Positions 34,757 to 43,971 are shown, numbered from the stretch's first letter. The stretch: 64,000 bases of DNA from Steroidobacter agaridevorans (GCF_009932555.1 NZ_BLJO01000002.1:623217-687216), one strand, 5' to 3'. Notes: generated by a model from the letters alone, not told the origin. A program made the numbers and translations.

Positions 34757-35550
34757 CGAGTGAATCTATGACGGCGCTGACTGACGCGGACATTACTTCT
34801 TTCATTCGCGACGGCTTCGTTCGCCTCGATCGAGCTTTCTCGAAGGACACCGCCGCGGAGGCGCGCGCCATTCTATGGCGAGCGACGGGATGCGATCCCG
34901 ACGATCCGTCGACGTGGACGCGACCTGTCGTCCGTCTCGGTCAATTCGCCCAAGCTCCGTTTCGCGAAGCTGCAAATTCGCCCGTCCTGCATCGAGCGCT
35001 CGATCAGCTCGTCGGGCGTGGACGATGGCTGCCTCCCGGCGCACTGGGCACCTTTCCGGTCCGCTTTCCCTCCGCCGAATCTCCAGGAGACGACGGGTGG
35101 CACATCGACGTGAGCTTCGGCGTCGAGACACCGGACTTCATGGAGTGGCGCGCGAATGTGAGCAGCCGTGGGCGCGCGTTGTTGATGTTGTTTCTATTCT
35201 CGGATATCGAGCAGAACGACGCACCGACGCGCATTCGGGTCGGATCGCATCTCGACATCGCCCGGCAACTCGCGCCCGCAGGAGACGCTGGGCTCACCTT
35301 ACGAGAATTAGCAGCCGATGGCTTCGCCGCGTCTTCGCATCGGCCGGAGACATCAGCCGTCGGCGAAGCAGGCACTGTCTACCTCTGCCATCCTTTCATC
35401 GTGCACGCCGCCCAGCCTCATCGCGGCAAGAATCCACGGTTTTTGGCGCAACCCCCGCTGCTTCCGCGTGAGCCGTTTTGTCTCGATCGCAGCGACGGAG
35501 AGTACTCGCCGGTCGAGCAGGCAATCATGCAAGCACTCAAAGGCAGATAG
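34753..35550 (+). CDS. Phytanoyl-CoA dioxygenase (PhyH) family protein
   Basis: A 265-residue Fe(II)/2-oxoglutarate-dependent oxygenase. The iron facial triad is visible as H117 and D119 (GWHIDVSFG) and the distal H218 (IVHAAQPHRGKNPRF), with the 2-oxoglutarate-binding arginine close behind. FIRDGFVRLDRAFSKDTAAE is the usual N-terminal pattern of PhyH proteins. The substrate is unknown; relatives hydroxylate lipids, natural products or small acids. It overlaps the DUF4261-like gene by ATGA, and is 70 bases before a secreted hydrolase with its own strong ribosome site. Confidence 0.85.
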   Translation: MTSESMTALTDADITSFIRDGFVRLDRAFSKDTAAEARAILWRATGCDPDDPSTWTRPVVRLGQFAQAPFREAANSPVLHRALDQLVGRGRWLPPGALGTFPVRFPSAESPGDDGWHIDVSFGVETPDFMEWRANVSSRGRALLMLFLFSDIEQNDAPTRIRVGSHLDIARQLAPAGDAGLTLRELAADGFAASSHRPETSAVGEAGTVYLCHPFIVHAAQPHRGKNPRFLAQPPLLPREPFCLDRSDGEYSPVEQAIMQALKGR

Positions 35551-35620
35551 ACCCCCATCTACGTATTCCAACGAGAGCCGCGCTGCTGAGAGGCTGACCT
35601 ATCAAACGGGGGGAAGCACA

Positions 35621-37129
35621 ATGATCCCTCGGATCCGTTCGCTGCTCATCATCTCACTGTGGCTTGCGAGCACTGCGCACGTAGGCGACAGCTTCGCCCA
35701 AGGCACCTCCGCTTCGCCCGAGCGTGGGCAGCTTCTCGAGAACCCCCCGACGCAGCTCGGGGTGTACTCGCCTTCCGATCTGATCTCCAAAATCACGGAC
35801 GGGACGATCTCCCGCTGGCTGCTTCGGCGCACCTTTTCACCGCGGTGTTCAGTAACCGTGTACCAGTTGCATTACACGACGGTCGGCGCACAGAACGAGC
35901 CGACGAACGCGTCGGCCGCATTGATGATTCCGACGGGCTCGGATCCCACATGCCAGAGCCCGCGGCCGATCGTGTTGTATGCGCATGGAAAGAGAAATCT
36001 CACCTTCTTCAACATCGCGGACCTCTCGGGGCAGACCAACTATGAAGGCCTGATCATCGCGCTGGCGCTGGCAGGCGATGGCTATATCGTGGTTGCCCCG
36101 AACTACGCCGGATACGATTCATCCACGCTCGGCTATCACCCGTTCATGAATGCAGACCAGCAGTCCAGCGACATGATGGACGCCCTGAGCGCGGCGCGGG
36201 CTGCGTTACCGGCGACGAATATGGCCGACAATCAGAAACTGTTTCTAACCGGCTACTCGGAAGGCGGCTATGTCGCGATGGCCACGCATCGCGCCTTGCA
36301 GGCCGCCGGCATTCCCGTCACTGCTTCCGCCCCGATGTCGGGGCCCTACGCGCTCTCCGCGTTCGCGGATGCCATGTTCCTGGGCCAGGTCGGCAGGGGC
36401 GCGGTCGAGGAAATCCTCATGCTGACATCGAGCTACCAGCATGCGTACGGAAACATTTATTTGAACCCGACCGATGTGTTCGAGGCGAAGTACGCGACGG
36501 CCGACACACTGCTACCTGGCGCGACCGGCACGGGTACGCTCGTCGCACAAGGACTGATTCCTCAAAGTGCCGTCTTCAGTAGTACAGCGCCGCTGCCCGA
36601 ACTCACCGCGCTGACTCCGGCAACGGCACCCGCCAAACTTGCCCCGGTGTTCGCGCAAGGCTTCGGCACGGACAATCTGATTACGAACGACTATCGTCTC
36701 AGCTATCTGCAGGATGCGTCTGCCGCTCCGGACGGCGGCTATCCGAACACGACGACCGGTCTGCCGCCCGACAGCCCGGCGAACACGTTGCGACAGGCTC
36801 TGAAGAAGAACGATCTGCGCAATTGGGCGCCGACATCGCCAATGCTCCTGTGCGCAGGCGACGAGGATCCCGTGGTCTTTTTTCTCAATACACAGCTCAT
36901 GCAAGGATATTGGGCGGTGACGGCGCCGGAGAGCCCGGTCACCGTTCTGAACGTGGATGCCCCGCCTTCGCACGACGGTCCGTACAAGAGTCTGCGGAAG
37001 GGCTTCGCCCGGACCAAGTCCCTGCTGAAATTGATCGAAGACCGATCCACGGTGGTCGAGGAGTATCACGACGTGCTGGTGCCGGCATTCTGTCTGCAGG
37101 CGTCCAAATCGTTCTTCGATGGGTTCTGA
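35621..37129 (+). CDS. Secreted alpha/beta-hydrolase (lipase/feruloyl-type)
   Basis: A 502-residue exported hydrolase. A signal peptide (RSLLIISLWLASTAHVGDSF) precedes an alpha/beta-hydrolase fold with nucleophile S213 in LTGYSEGGYVAMATH; YAHGKRN likely contributes the oxyanion hole, and SPMLLCAGDEDPVVFF the acid. The His is probably in PPSHDGPY. Extended region and size match secretory lipases of the LIP type and related esterases. The ATG at 35621 has GGGGGAA just before it, which sets the start against a longer frame. It may hydrolyse esters outside the inner membrane; the substrate is unknown. Confidence 0.8.
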   Translation: MIPRIRSLLIISLWLASTAHVGDSFAQGTSASPERGQLLENPPTQLGVYSPSDLISKITDGTISRWLLRRTFSPRCSVTVYQLHYTTVGAQNEPTNASAALMIPTGSDPTCQSPRPIVLYAHGKRNLTFFNIADLSGQTNYEGLIIALALAGDGYIVVAPNYAGYDSSTLGYHPFMNADQQSSDMMDALSAARAALPATNMADNQKLFLTGYSEGGYVAMATHRALQAAGIPVTASAPMSGPYALSAFADAMFLGQVGRGAVEEILMLTSSYQHAYGNIYLNPTDVFEAKYATADTLLPGATGTGTLVAQGLIPQSAVFSSTAPLPELTALTPATAPAKLAPVFAQGFGTDNLITNDYRLSYLQDASAAPDGGYPNTTTGLPPDSPANTLRQALKKNDLRNWAPTSPMLLCAGDEDPVVFFLNTQLMQGYWAVTAPESPVTVLNVDAPPSHDGPYKSLRKGFARTKSLLKLIEDRSTVVEEYHDVLVPAFCLQASKSFFDGF

Positions 37130-37207
37130 GACAGCAATCAAGCTCGCCTGACTCCTTTCCCCACCCTCGCCCGTCTTGGACATATACAGTCGAGGCGGAG
37201 CGATTGC

Positions 37208-37966
37208 ATGGACATCAGAAACAAGAGCGTTGTAGTTACCGGCGGCAGCCGGGGCTTGGGGCTGGGGCTGGTCGAGGCGCTGGTGGAGCATGGCGCGAGC
37301 GTCACTGTCGTCGCGCGCGAGTCCGACGCGCTTGCAGTCGTGCGGTCGAAGCTGGGCGTCAACACGGTCGCTGCGGATATCAGAGATGAGGCGGCGGCGC
37401 GCACTATCATCGCCACCCTTCGACCGGACATTCTGGTGTTGAACGCGGGCGCGAAGCCCGTCATGGCGCACCTGGATCAGATCAGTTGGGCGGAATTCAC
37501 GGCGCCGTGGGAACATGACGTCAAGGCGGGATTGCACTGGCTGCAAGCCGCACTGAATCTCCCGCTCGCCCCGGGAAGCCGCGTGTTGGTAGTGTCCAGC
37601 GGGGCTGCGGTGGGTGGTTCGCCGATGTCGGGCGGTTATGGCGGCGCCAAGCGCATGCTCTGGATGATGGCGAAGTATGCCAATCGCGTGTCGACGAGAA
37701 GGGAGCTCGGCATCTGTTTCCAAACCATCATCCCGCGTCAGATGATTCTCGGCACGGGCATCGGCGACACTGCCGCCGGCGCGTACGCAAAGGCGTTGGG
37801 CATCGAGCCAAAGGAGTTCGTAACCCGCTTCGGCGCGCCGATGCCGCCAAGGACGTTCGGTGAGAATGTGATCTCGGTGTTGAGCGACCCGAAACATGCA
37901 GAGGGCTTTGCGTTCGGCGTGAAGGGCGATGACGGCGTCACCATGATGGAGGGACTGGCGGATTGA
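37208..37966 (+). CDS. Short-chain dehydrogenase/reductase
   Basis: A 252-residue SDR with a Rossmann fold. The nucleotide-binding TGGSRGLG is at residues 11-18, the NAG motif at 79-81, the catalytic Ser at 130-131 and YGGAK (Y144, K148) completes the triad. R38 after the second strand favours NADP(H). A GGCGGAG site precedes the ATG at 37208. Its stop overlaps the TTG start of the ECF sigma factor (TTGA), so both are translated together. The substrate is unknown. Confidence 0.88.
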   Translation: MDIRNKSVVVTGGSRGLGLGLVEALVEHGASVTVVARESDALAVVRSKLGVNTVAADIRDEAAARTIIATLRPDILVLNAGAKPVMAHLDQISWAEFTAPWEHDVKAGLHWLQAALNLPLAPGSRVLVVSSGAAVGGSPMSGGYGGAKRMLWMMAKYANRVSTRRELGICFQTIIPRQMILGTGIGDTAAGAYAKALGIEPKEFVTRFGAPMPPRTFGENVISVLSDPKHAEGFAFGVKGDDGVTMMEGLAD

Positions 37967-38856
37967 GCACGGGATCGCAACCACTGGATGCCGAACGTCG
38001 CGCAGACTTTCTTGCGCGAGCGGAAGATCTACGGCCCGAGCTGCATCGGTATTGCGCGCGTCTCATGGGATCGGTGATCGAAGGCGAAGACGTGGTGCAA
38101 GACACGCTCGCCCGAGCGGTAGTGGCGCTGCAGGAGTCCGGCGAGCCTGCAGCACTGCGCGCCTGGCTGTTCCGTATTGCTCACAATCGCGCGATGGATC
38201 TGCTCCGCGGCCGGGCGTTCCGAGACTCGGAGCCCATCGAGGCCGCGTCGGCTATCGCCGATCCGAATCCGGAACCGATGGAGACCCTGATGCAGCGAGA
38301 AGCGATCAAGACGGCGGTGTCGCGCTTCACCGAGCTGCCGACCGTGCAGCGGAGCATCGTGATTCTCAAAGATGTCCTGGACGAACCGCTGGCCGACATC
38401 GCTCGCTTGCTCGATGTATCCGTGGATTCGGTCAAAGCCCATCTCGCTCGGGGTCGCGCGCGACTGCGCGAGATCAATGCACGGATCCCCTCGCCCACCG
38501 CTGATCGCACACATTCGAACGACGTGTCTCGATACGTGACGCTATTCAATCAGCACGATTGGGACGGCCTGCGGGCGCTGCTGGCCGACGATGTGAAGCT
38601 TCAACAATCGTCGCATGCCGTGCGCAGCGGATCGAAGGATGTCGGCGGGTTCTTCGGCAAGTACGCCAAGATCGACGGCATCCGGCTCGCGCCCGCGTGG
38701 CTCGAGGGGCGCGAGGTCATCGCGGTGTTCGAGCACAAAGACACTCCTTCGCCCGCCTACTTCATGTGGTTGAAATGGCGGGACGGCAGGATCGTTTTCA
38801 TCCGCGACTATCGTTACGACCGCTACGTGATGCGGGACGCGGAGCTGAAGATCTAA
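37963..38856 (+). CDS. ECF sigma factor with SnoaL-like C-terminal domain
   Basis: A 297-residue sigma-70 family protein. Region 2 (RPELHRYCARLMGSVIEGED, WLFRIAHNRAMDLLRGRA) and region 4 (LPTVQRSIVILKDVLDEPLA, VSVDSVKAHLARGRARLRE) are followed by a SnoaL-like domain (about 190-297, FNQHDWDGLRALLADDVKLQ to the end). C-terminal SnoaL domains control activity of ECF sigma factors in place of anti-sigma factors. The typical DGGGK and NPDKL motifs of ECF41 are not found, so it is probably a different group. It starts with TTG overlapping the SDR stop. SDR is a likely target or partner. Confidence 0.82.
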   Translation: MSTGSQPLDAERRADFLARAEDLRPELHRYCARLMGSVIEGEDVVQDTLARAVVALQESGEPAALRAWLFRIAHNRAMDLLRGRAFRDSEPIEAASAIADPNPEPMETLMQREAIKTAVSRFTELPTVQRSIVILKDVLDEPLADIARLLDVSVDSVKAHLARGRARLREINARIPSPTADRTHSNDVSRYVTLFNQHDWDGLRALLADDVKLQQSSHAVRSGSKDVGGFFGKYAKIDGIRLAPAWLEGREVIAVFEHKDTPSPAYFMWLKWRDGRIVFIRDYRYDRYVMRDAELKI

Positions 38857-39956
38857 TCTTCTCCGAACACTGGCGGAGGCGCCGCACAGTCGGATTCATC
38901 TCCTCGGAACTTTGGCGTAAGCACGTACGCACGCGGATTCGTTCCAACGGTGTCGGACGTATTGATCGCGATCCATCCGAGATCGTTCAACGCGCGTGCC
39001 GTGATCGTGTCCGCTTGCGCTAACGGCAGGCTGGTCGGCGCCAGCAGCATGGTCAAATCCCGCGTGCCCGATCGCTTGGTCCAAATGAAAGGCCGAATCG
39101 GGAATCCAAACGCCATGTCGACGTAACCGACGACCGTCCCGCGCGAGTTGACATCGGTGGCCTGCGAGGCGCCGTCCTCGTTGAGCGAGGGCAGAAACCG
39201 CATGCCCTGGCCTCGTGTCCAGAGCATGGCGTGCGGGAGTTGATCGTCTTGAACGGCGCTGCCCACGATGTGCAGGCGATTGTTGATGGCGCTGGGCAGG
39301 ATGAGACGATTCTCCGGGAAGCCCCGCAGTTCGCGCTCACCCTTGCGAGCATCCCAGAGGAACACGTCAGCGGTCGGCGGCGGCTGCTGTGACTGGGTGG
39401 AAAAGCCGACCTGGCCGGCATCGGTCAGCCCGAACGGTATCCGAGCGGCCCCCAAGTCCTCCACGTCCCCATTCACGTCCCGGAAGTACAGATGTTCGCC
39501 GTCCTCGGCCGCCGTAAAGCTCAAGCCAATGATCTGACCCACATCATTGATATGAGTGGCCGTAGCGGACTCTCCTCCCAGCGTCGCGAACGGACGCATG
39601 CCGTCGCGCTCGGTCCAGATGAACGGACGGGCGCCGCTCGTGCCCACCACTTGTCCGAGATCGTTGATGTCATTGCCGAGCGAAATCGCAGCGCCCGGCA
39701 ATACGCCCAACAGCCGAGCGCCTCGGTTGCTGTCCCAGAGGAAAGCTTGAGCGAGATCGCCTACTGCCGCCGTACCGACGATCTGATTCCGGTTGTTGAT
39801 GGCTTCCGCGACGAGTCCTCTGCCGAGCTCGTAAGCACAGTAATTAACGGGTTCTCGCGAAGCTGCCTGCCCCGCTGCCATGCCGCAAAAACTAAAGACC
39901 AGGGTAATTGCACAGCGGCGGGCCGCCTGGGCGGCCGCTCTGAGTTGATATTGCAT
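38853..39956 (-). CDS. HAF-repeat exported protein
   Basis: A 367-residue exported protein with a signal peptide (RRCAITLVFSFCGMAAGQA). HAF-type repeats cover the rest: AINNRNQIVGTAAVGDLAQA, DINDLGQVVGTSGARPFIWT, HINDVGQIIGLSF, AINNRLHIVGSAVQDDQLPH and DVNSRGTVVGYVDMAFGFPI. Each repeat pairs an AINxxGQIVG segment with FLW or FIW. They form a beta-propeller-like or beta-helix structure of unknown function. The start has two G-rich sites (GGGGAGTGGGGAC). It converges on the ECF sigma factor with a shared CTAA at the stops. Confidence 0.8.
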   Translation of the reverse strand: MQYQLRAAAQAARRCAITLVFSFCGMAAGQAASREPVNYCAYELGRGLVAEAINNRNQIVGTAAVGDLAQAFLWDSNRGARLLGVLPGAAISLGNDINDLGQVVGTSGARPFIWTERDGMRPFATLGGESATATHINDVGQIIGLSFTAAEDGEHLYFRDVNGDVEDLGAARIPFGLTDAGQVGFSTQSQQPPPTADVFLWDARKGERELRGFPENRLILPSAINNRLHIVGSAVQDDQLPHAMLWTRGQGMRFLPSLNEDGASQATDVNSRGTVVGYVDMAFGFPIRPFIWTKRSGTRDLTMLLAPTSLPLAQADTITARALNDLGWIAINTSDTVGTNPRAYVLTPKFRGDESDCAAPPPVFGED

Positions 39957-40004
39957 GTCCCCACTCCCCGTTGTGTGAGCGGATCCGCTCACCACTCCAA
40001 CAGT

Positions 40005-40988
40005 TCAAGAGGACGCAGTGTTCCGCCGCGCGCTTGCGAACAAACGGATGAGCCCATGCAGCGCGTCCATGTTCGGCGTCTCGATGCCCACCCTGCGGCC
40101 GATCTCACGAGGCGCGGCCACCAACGCGTCGATTTCGAGCGAACGGCCCGCTTCCGCATCTTGCAGCATGGATGTTTTAAACGCGCCGAGCTTGCGAGTC
40201 ACGGCCATACGATCCTCGCCGCTCTCCGCAATCGGACAGCCGATGCGCGCACCGATCGCCGCCGCTTCGGCCATGACTCGCAAGATGAAACCGCTGACGA
40301 GCGGATCGTCGAGAATGAGATCGCTCGTGGCGGCCGTAAGCGCGGAGATCGGGTTCATGGTCATGTTGCCCCAGAGCTTGTACCAGATGTCTTTTTGAAT
40401 CTGGGGACTGACAGTGACATCGAAGCCTGCAGCACGAAGCGCATTCACCGCTGCGTCGAGCCTTGCGGAAGTGCCGCCGCGCGGCTCACCGACGATGAGG
40501 CCATTGCCCTTCGTGTGGACCGAGTATCCTGGCGCCTGCACAGAACATGATGCATGCACGACACAGCCGAGCACGCGCTCAGGAGGCATCGACTGAGTCA
40601 CCCGGCCGTCGGGATCGACCGAGCGCAGCGAGGTATCGTCGAGTGACACGGGCAAGCCGTGAAAGAACCACCACGGAATGCCATTCATCGCCGGCAGAAT
40701 CATCGTCTCTTCGTCAAGCAAAGCTCCGACAGAGTCGGCGACGCTCGACAACGCTTGCCCCTTGACGGCGAGCACCACCAGATCCTGCTTGCCGAGATCC
40801 GACGCACGATCGCTGACAGTGACAGCGGCGGCTTGCATGTTGCCGCCGATGGCGAGACGCAATCCATGCTCCCTCACCGCGGCCAACGTCTCTCCTCGAG
40901 CGAGCACGCTCACATCCTGACCGGCGTTCGCCAGTCGCGCGCCCAACCAGATGCCAATTGCGCCCGCCCCGACAATCGCTATCCGCAT
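40005..40988 (-). CDS. 2-dehydropantoate 2-reductase (ApbA/PanE family)
   Basis: A 327-residue NADP-dependent reductase. RIAIVGAGAIGIWLGARLAN is the Rossmann GxGxxG start, VVLAVKG a family motif, and KLWGNMTMNPISALT holds the catalytic Lys and Asn of the ketopantoate-binding domain. PanE makes pantoate for coenzyme A synthesis, but many paralogues act on other keto acids. It stands alone on minus between the HAF gene and the cbb3 genes. GGGGAAG precedes the start at 40988. Whether it is the pantothenate enzyme is not decided by context. Confidence 0.82.
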   Translation of the reverse strand: MRIAIVGAGAIGIWLGARLANAGQDVSVLARGETLAAVREHGLRLAIGGNMQAAAVTVSDRASDLGKQDLVVLAVKGQALSSVADSVGALLDEETMILPAMNGIPWWFFHGLPVSLDDTSLRSVDPDGRVTQSMPPERVLGCVVHASCSVQAPGYSVHTKGNGLIVGEPRGGTSARLDAAVNALRAAGFDVTVSPQIQKDIWYKLWGNMTMNPISALTAATSDLILDDPLVSGFILRVMAEAAAIGARIGCPIAESGEDRMAVTRKLGAFKTSMLQDAEAGRSLEIDALVAAPREIGRRVGIETPNMDALHGLIRLFASARRNTASS

Positions 40989-41136
40989 GACTTCCCCATC
41001 GAAGTGTAGAGGCGAAGCGTAGCACCGATTCAAGCAATCGCCCGCTTTTACAAGAAACGCTCGCCAACGTTGTCGAAACTACCCGGGCAACAAAGAGAAC
41101 CGCGACAACGCGGGGCGGACTTCGTGGGAGCGCATC

Positions 41137-42777
41137 GTGAGCACTAGCGTGATATTGGCGTCCGCGTTCGTACTGTCGTTCGTGGCGCTGCTGGTGTTCA
41201 TCTGGTCGCAACGTCACGGCCTGTTCAGCCGCGACTCCACCGGCGCGAACGTCATCTTCGGCGCAGAGGAGATCGGCCGGGCCGAAGAGCCGGCCGTTAC
41301 GTCCACAGCAGCACATGCCTTGCAACAGCAGGTGAATCGGGCCTCGGGCAAGATCGCCGCACCGGCGAGCGCCAGCGATCTGCGAACGCGCGCCGCCGCC
41401 GATGAATCGAGCACGCCGGTCGTGTTCTTCATGTTCTGTGCCGCGTTCGCGTGGCTGCTCGTCGCGACCGCCGCCGGCCTGCTGGCCTCTTACAAACTTC
41501 ACGAGCCTGATTTTCTGACGCAGCACGCCTGGTTGACCTTCGGTCGCGTGCGCACCCTTCATCTGAATGCCGTGGCGTATGGCTGGGCGCCGATGGCGGG
41601 ACTCGGCATCGCAATGTTCGTGCTGCCTCGCTTGCTCGGCCGGCCACTGCTGGGCGGCGGCTTCGCAATGCTCGGCGCGGCGCTGTGGAACGCAGCGCTG
41701 ATCTCCGGTCTCGCGAGCATCGCAGTGGGCATCAACGATGGCCTGGAGTGGCTGGAAATCCCCTGGCAGATCGATGTGCTGTTCGTGGCCGGCGGCCTGC
41801 TGGTGGCAGTGCCCCTGGTGCTGACTTTGGCGAAGCGCAAGGTCGAGCACCTATATGTCTCGGTCTGGTACATGGCCTGCGCGCTGTTCTGGTTCCCGGT
41901 GATGTTCGTCGTCGCAAACATTCCCGGCCTGCATCGTGGCGTCGAGCAGGCCACGATGAACTGGTGGTTCGGCCACAATGTGCTGGGCCTGTTCTATACG
42001 CCGCTCGCGCTCGCGGCCGTTTATTACTTTCTGCCCAAGGTCATCGGCCGCCCGGTCCAATCCTACAATCTGTCGCTGCTCGGCTTCTGGGGCCTGGCGT
42101 TCTTCTACGGCCAGGTCGGCGGCCATCATCTCATCGGCGGGCCGGTGCCGGCCTGGCTGATCACCCTGTCGATCGTCCAGAGCATGATGATGGTGCTGCC
42201 GGTGATTGCGTTCACCGTCAACCAGTATCAGACGCTGGAAGGCTACCTGTCGGCGCTACGTTACTCGCCGACACTGCGTTTCATCGGCCTCGGCGGTCTG
42301 ATGTACACCGCGAGCTCGCTGCAAGGCTCGTTCGAGGCACTACGCAGCGTCAATGCCGTCACGCACTTCACTCACTACACGGTGGGCCACTCTCATCTCG
42401 GCTTGTATGCGTTCGTGACATTGGTCTTCTTCGGCGCGATGTACTTCATCGTGCCGCGAGTCACGCGCCGTGAGTGGCCTTACCCGCGCCTCATCGCCGC
42501 TCATTTCTGGTTGTCTTCGATTGGCGTTGCCATTTACGTCATCGCCTTGTGCGTCGGCGGCTGGTTGCAGGGTGAAGCGATGCTGGATGCGGGCAAACCC
42601 TTCATGGACTCAGTGTCGGTGACCTTGCCGTATCTCAAGGCCCGCACCGTCGGCGGCGCACTCATGGGGCTCGGTCACCTGGTCTTTGCAACCCACTTCG
42701 CTTGCATGATCTTCAACCTTGGGCCACGACGCATAGGCGCAACGCTCCTCGGCGAAGCCCCGGCAGGAGCACCATGA
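41137..42777 (+). CDS. ccoN: cbb3-type oxidase subunit I with CcoS-like N-terminal extension
   Basis: A 546-residue haem-copper oxidase subunit. Residues 1-95 contain a first membrane helix followed by FIWSQRHGLFSRDSTGANVI, similar to CcoS, a small assembly protein normally encoded separately. The core (from about 95) has 12 helices. Haem b and haem b3/CuB ligand histidines are recognisable in LHLNAVAYGW, WWFGHNVLGLF, GGHHLIGG and HFTHYTVGHSH. The enzyme reduces O2 to water with high affinity in the inner membrane. It begins with GTG (GGGAG upstream) and overlaps ccoO by ATGA. The extension may localise assembly to the subunit itself; that is my inference. Confidence 0.88.
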   Translation: MSTSVILASAFVLSFVALLVFIWSQRHGLFSRDSTGANVIFGAEEIGRAEEPAVTSTAAHALQQQVNRASGKIAAPASASDLRTRAAADESSTPVVFFMFCAAFAWLLVATAAGLLASYKLHEPDFLTQHAWLTFGRVRTLHLNAVAYGWAPMAGLGIAMFVLPRLLGRPLLGGGFAMLGAALWNAALISGLASIAVGINDGLEWLEIPWQIDVLFVAGGLLVAVPLVLTLAKRKVEHLYVSVWYMACALFWFPVMFVVANIPGLHRGVEQATMNWWFGHNVLGLFYTPLALAAVYYFLPKVIGRPVQSYNLSLLGFWGLAFFYGQVGGHHLIGGPVPAWLITLSIVQSMMMVLPVIAFTVNQYQTLEGYLSALRYSPTLRFIGLGGLMYTASSLQGSFEALRSVNAVTHFTHYTVGHSHLGLYAFVTLVFFGAMYFIVPRVTRREWPYPRLIAAHFWLSSIGVAIYVIALCVGGWLQGEAMLDAGKPFMDSVSVTLPYLKARTVGGALMGLGHLVFATHFACMIFNLGPRRIGATLLGEAPAGAP

Positions 42778-43358
42778 AAAGCGAGTCACGCCTGCTCATC
42801 GGCGCAATGGTGATGCTCGGTTTCGCAGCCAGTGCATTGGTGGTGATTCCCTATGTGCAGGTCGCGAACGTCGCGCCCACGTCGGGCATGAAGCCCTATA
42901 CCTCGACTGAGCTGCGCGGACGGGAGCAGTACATCAGCAACGGTTGCTTGTACTGCCACTCACAGCAGCCACGCGCCGCGAGCCTGGCGCCCGATGCAAA
43001 ACGCGGCTGGGGCCGTGCGTCCGTGGCCGGCGACTATGCCTTCGATACGCCGCATCTGTTAGGAACGATGCGAACCGGCCCCGATCTTCTCAACATCGGC
43101 GCACGCCAGCCGAGCGTGCAATGGCATCTGGGTCATCTATATCAACCGCGCGCGTATGTTCCCGGCAGCATCATGCCGAGCTATCCGTATTTGTTTGTCA
43201 TCAAGGATCAGGCAGAGCCCGGCGACGTCGTCGTGCACCTTCCTGAGGGCAATGCGCCGGCCGGAAAGGTCGTGATCGCGACACCCGAAGCTCAGGAGCT
43301 GGTGAGCTATTTGTTGAGTTTGGATCGAACCCATCCCGTACGCGCGCAAGAGAGCTAG
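42774..43358 (+). CDS. ccoO: cbb3-type oxidase subunit II (mono-haem cytochrome c)
   Basis: A 194-residue membrane-anchored cytochrome c. One N-terminal helix (LIGAMVMLGFAASALVVIPY) anchors the periplasmic domain, which binds a single c haem through C58-LYC-H62 (NGCLYCHSQQPR, a CcoO signature). MRTGPDLLNIGAR and the axial methionine in GSIMPSYPYLF follow. It passes electrons to subunit I. The ATG overlaps the ccoN stop by 4 bases. Size matches CcoO (about 200). Confidence 0.9.
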   Translation: MKSESRLLIGAMVMLGFAASALVVIPYVQVANVAPTSGMKPYTSTELRGREQYISNGCLYCHSQQPRAASLAPDAKRGWGRASVAGDYAFDTPHLLGTMRTGPDLLNIGARQPSVQWHLGHLYQPRAYVPGSIMPSYPYLFVIKDQAEPGDVVVHLPEGNAPAGKVVIATPEAQELVSYLLSLDRTHPVRAQES

Positions 43359-43366
43359 AAGCATTC

Positions 43367-43966
43367 ATGAGAAAGATCTCTCCTCAGCAGCGACGCGAGC
43401 ATAGCGACCCACACGAAAACACCAGGCCGGTGCCGAGGTTCGTGCTTGGGTTGGCGGGCCTGCTTGGAATCTACGGCGTTGGCTACATTCTGATCGAGAA
43501 CCCCAACACCTCCCCCGCCTGGGGCGATGGCCGCACGCTGGCCGAGCTGAGCGCCGGCAGCGTCAGCGCTCCTGGCAATGCCGCCAACGCACTCGATGGC
43601 TCCGCTCTGTTCACTGCTCGATGCGCAGCGTGCCACCAGGCGAGCGGCACGGGTCTGGCAGGCGTATTTCCGCCGCTCGCCAATTCGGAATGGGTCAAGG
43701 GCGCCGAGCGCACGCTCGTAGCCATCGTCCTCCATGGCGTCGAGGGCGAGCTGACGGTGAGCTCCACCAAGTACAACGGCGTCATGCCGCCCTTCAAGGA
43801 AATGCTGAGCGACGAGGAGATCGCCGCGATCGCGAGTTACATTCGGAACGCCTGGGGCAACGGCGCCGGCCCGATCGCAGCACAGGTCGTGGCAGACATG
43901 CGGAAAGAGACGGGTGAGCGCGGTCCGTTACGAGGCGATGAAGAGCTCGCCAGGTTCGGCCAATAG
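43367..43966 (+). CDS. Mono-haem cytochrome c, CcoP-like
   Basis: A 199-residue cytochrome c with one N-terminal anchor (FVLGLAGLLGIYGVGYILIE) and one haem site C86-AAC-H90; the axial Met is in YNGVMPPFKEMLSDEEI. Typical CcoP carries two haems and about 290 residues; this version has one. It follows ccoO by 8 bases and likely supplies the electron entry subunit of this reduced cbb3 oxidase. No CcoQ is seen. Confidence 0.85.
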   Translation: MRKISPQQRREHSDPHENTRPVPRFVLGLAGLLGIYGVGYILIENPNTSPAWGDGRTLAELSAGSVSAPGNAANALDGSALFTARCAACHQASGTGLAGVFPPLANSEWVKGAERTLVAIVLHGVEGELTVSSTKYNGVMPPFKEMLSDEEIAAIASYIRNAWGNGAGPIAAQVVADMRKETGERGPLRGDEELARFGQ

Positions 43967-43971
43967 CCTCG

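Noticed and set aside
36512..37984. 490-codon minus-strand frame spanning hydrolase and SDR genes
   Set aside because: It crosses two well-supported plus-strand genes and encodes no recognisable motif.
37963..38856. Assignment of the sigma factor to ECF41
   Set aside because: The SnoaL extension is present but the DGGGK and NPDKL motifs were not found.
41034..41136. FNR/Anr box upstream of the cbb3 genes
   Set aside because: I looked for TTGAT-N4-ATCAA-type sites in the divergent gap and saw none close to consensus.
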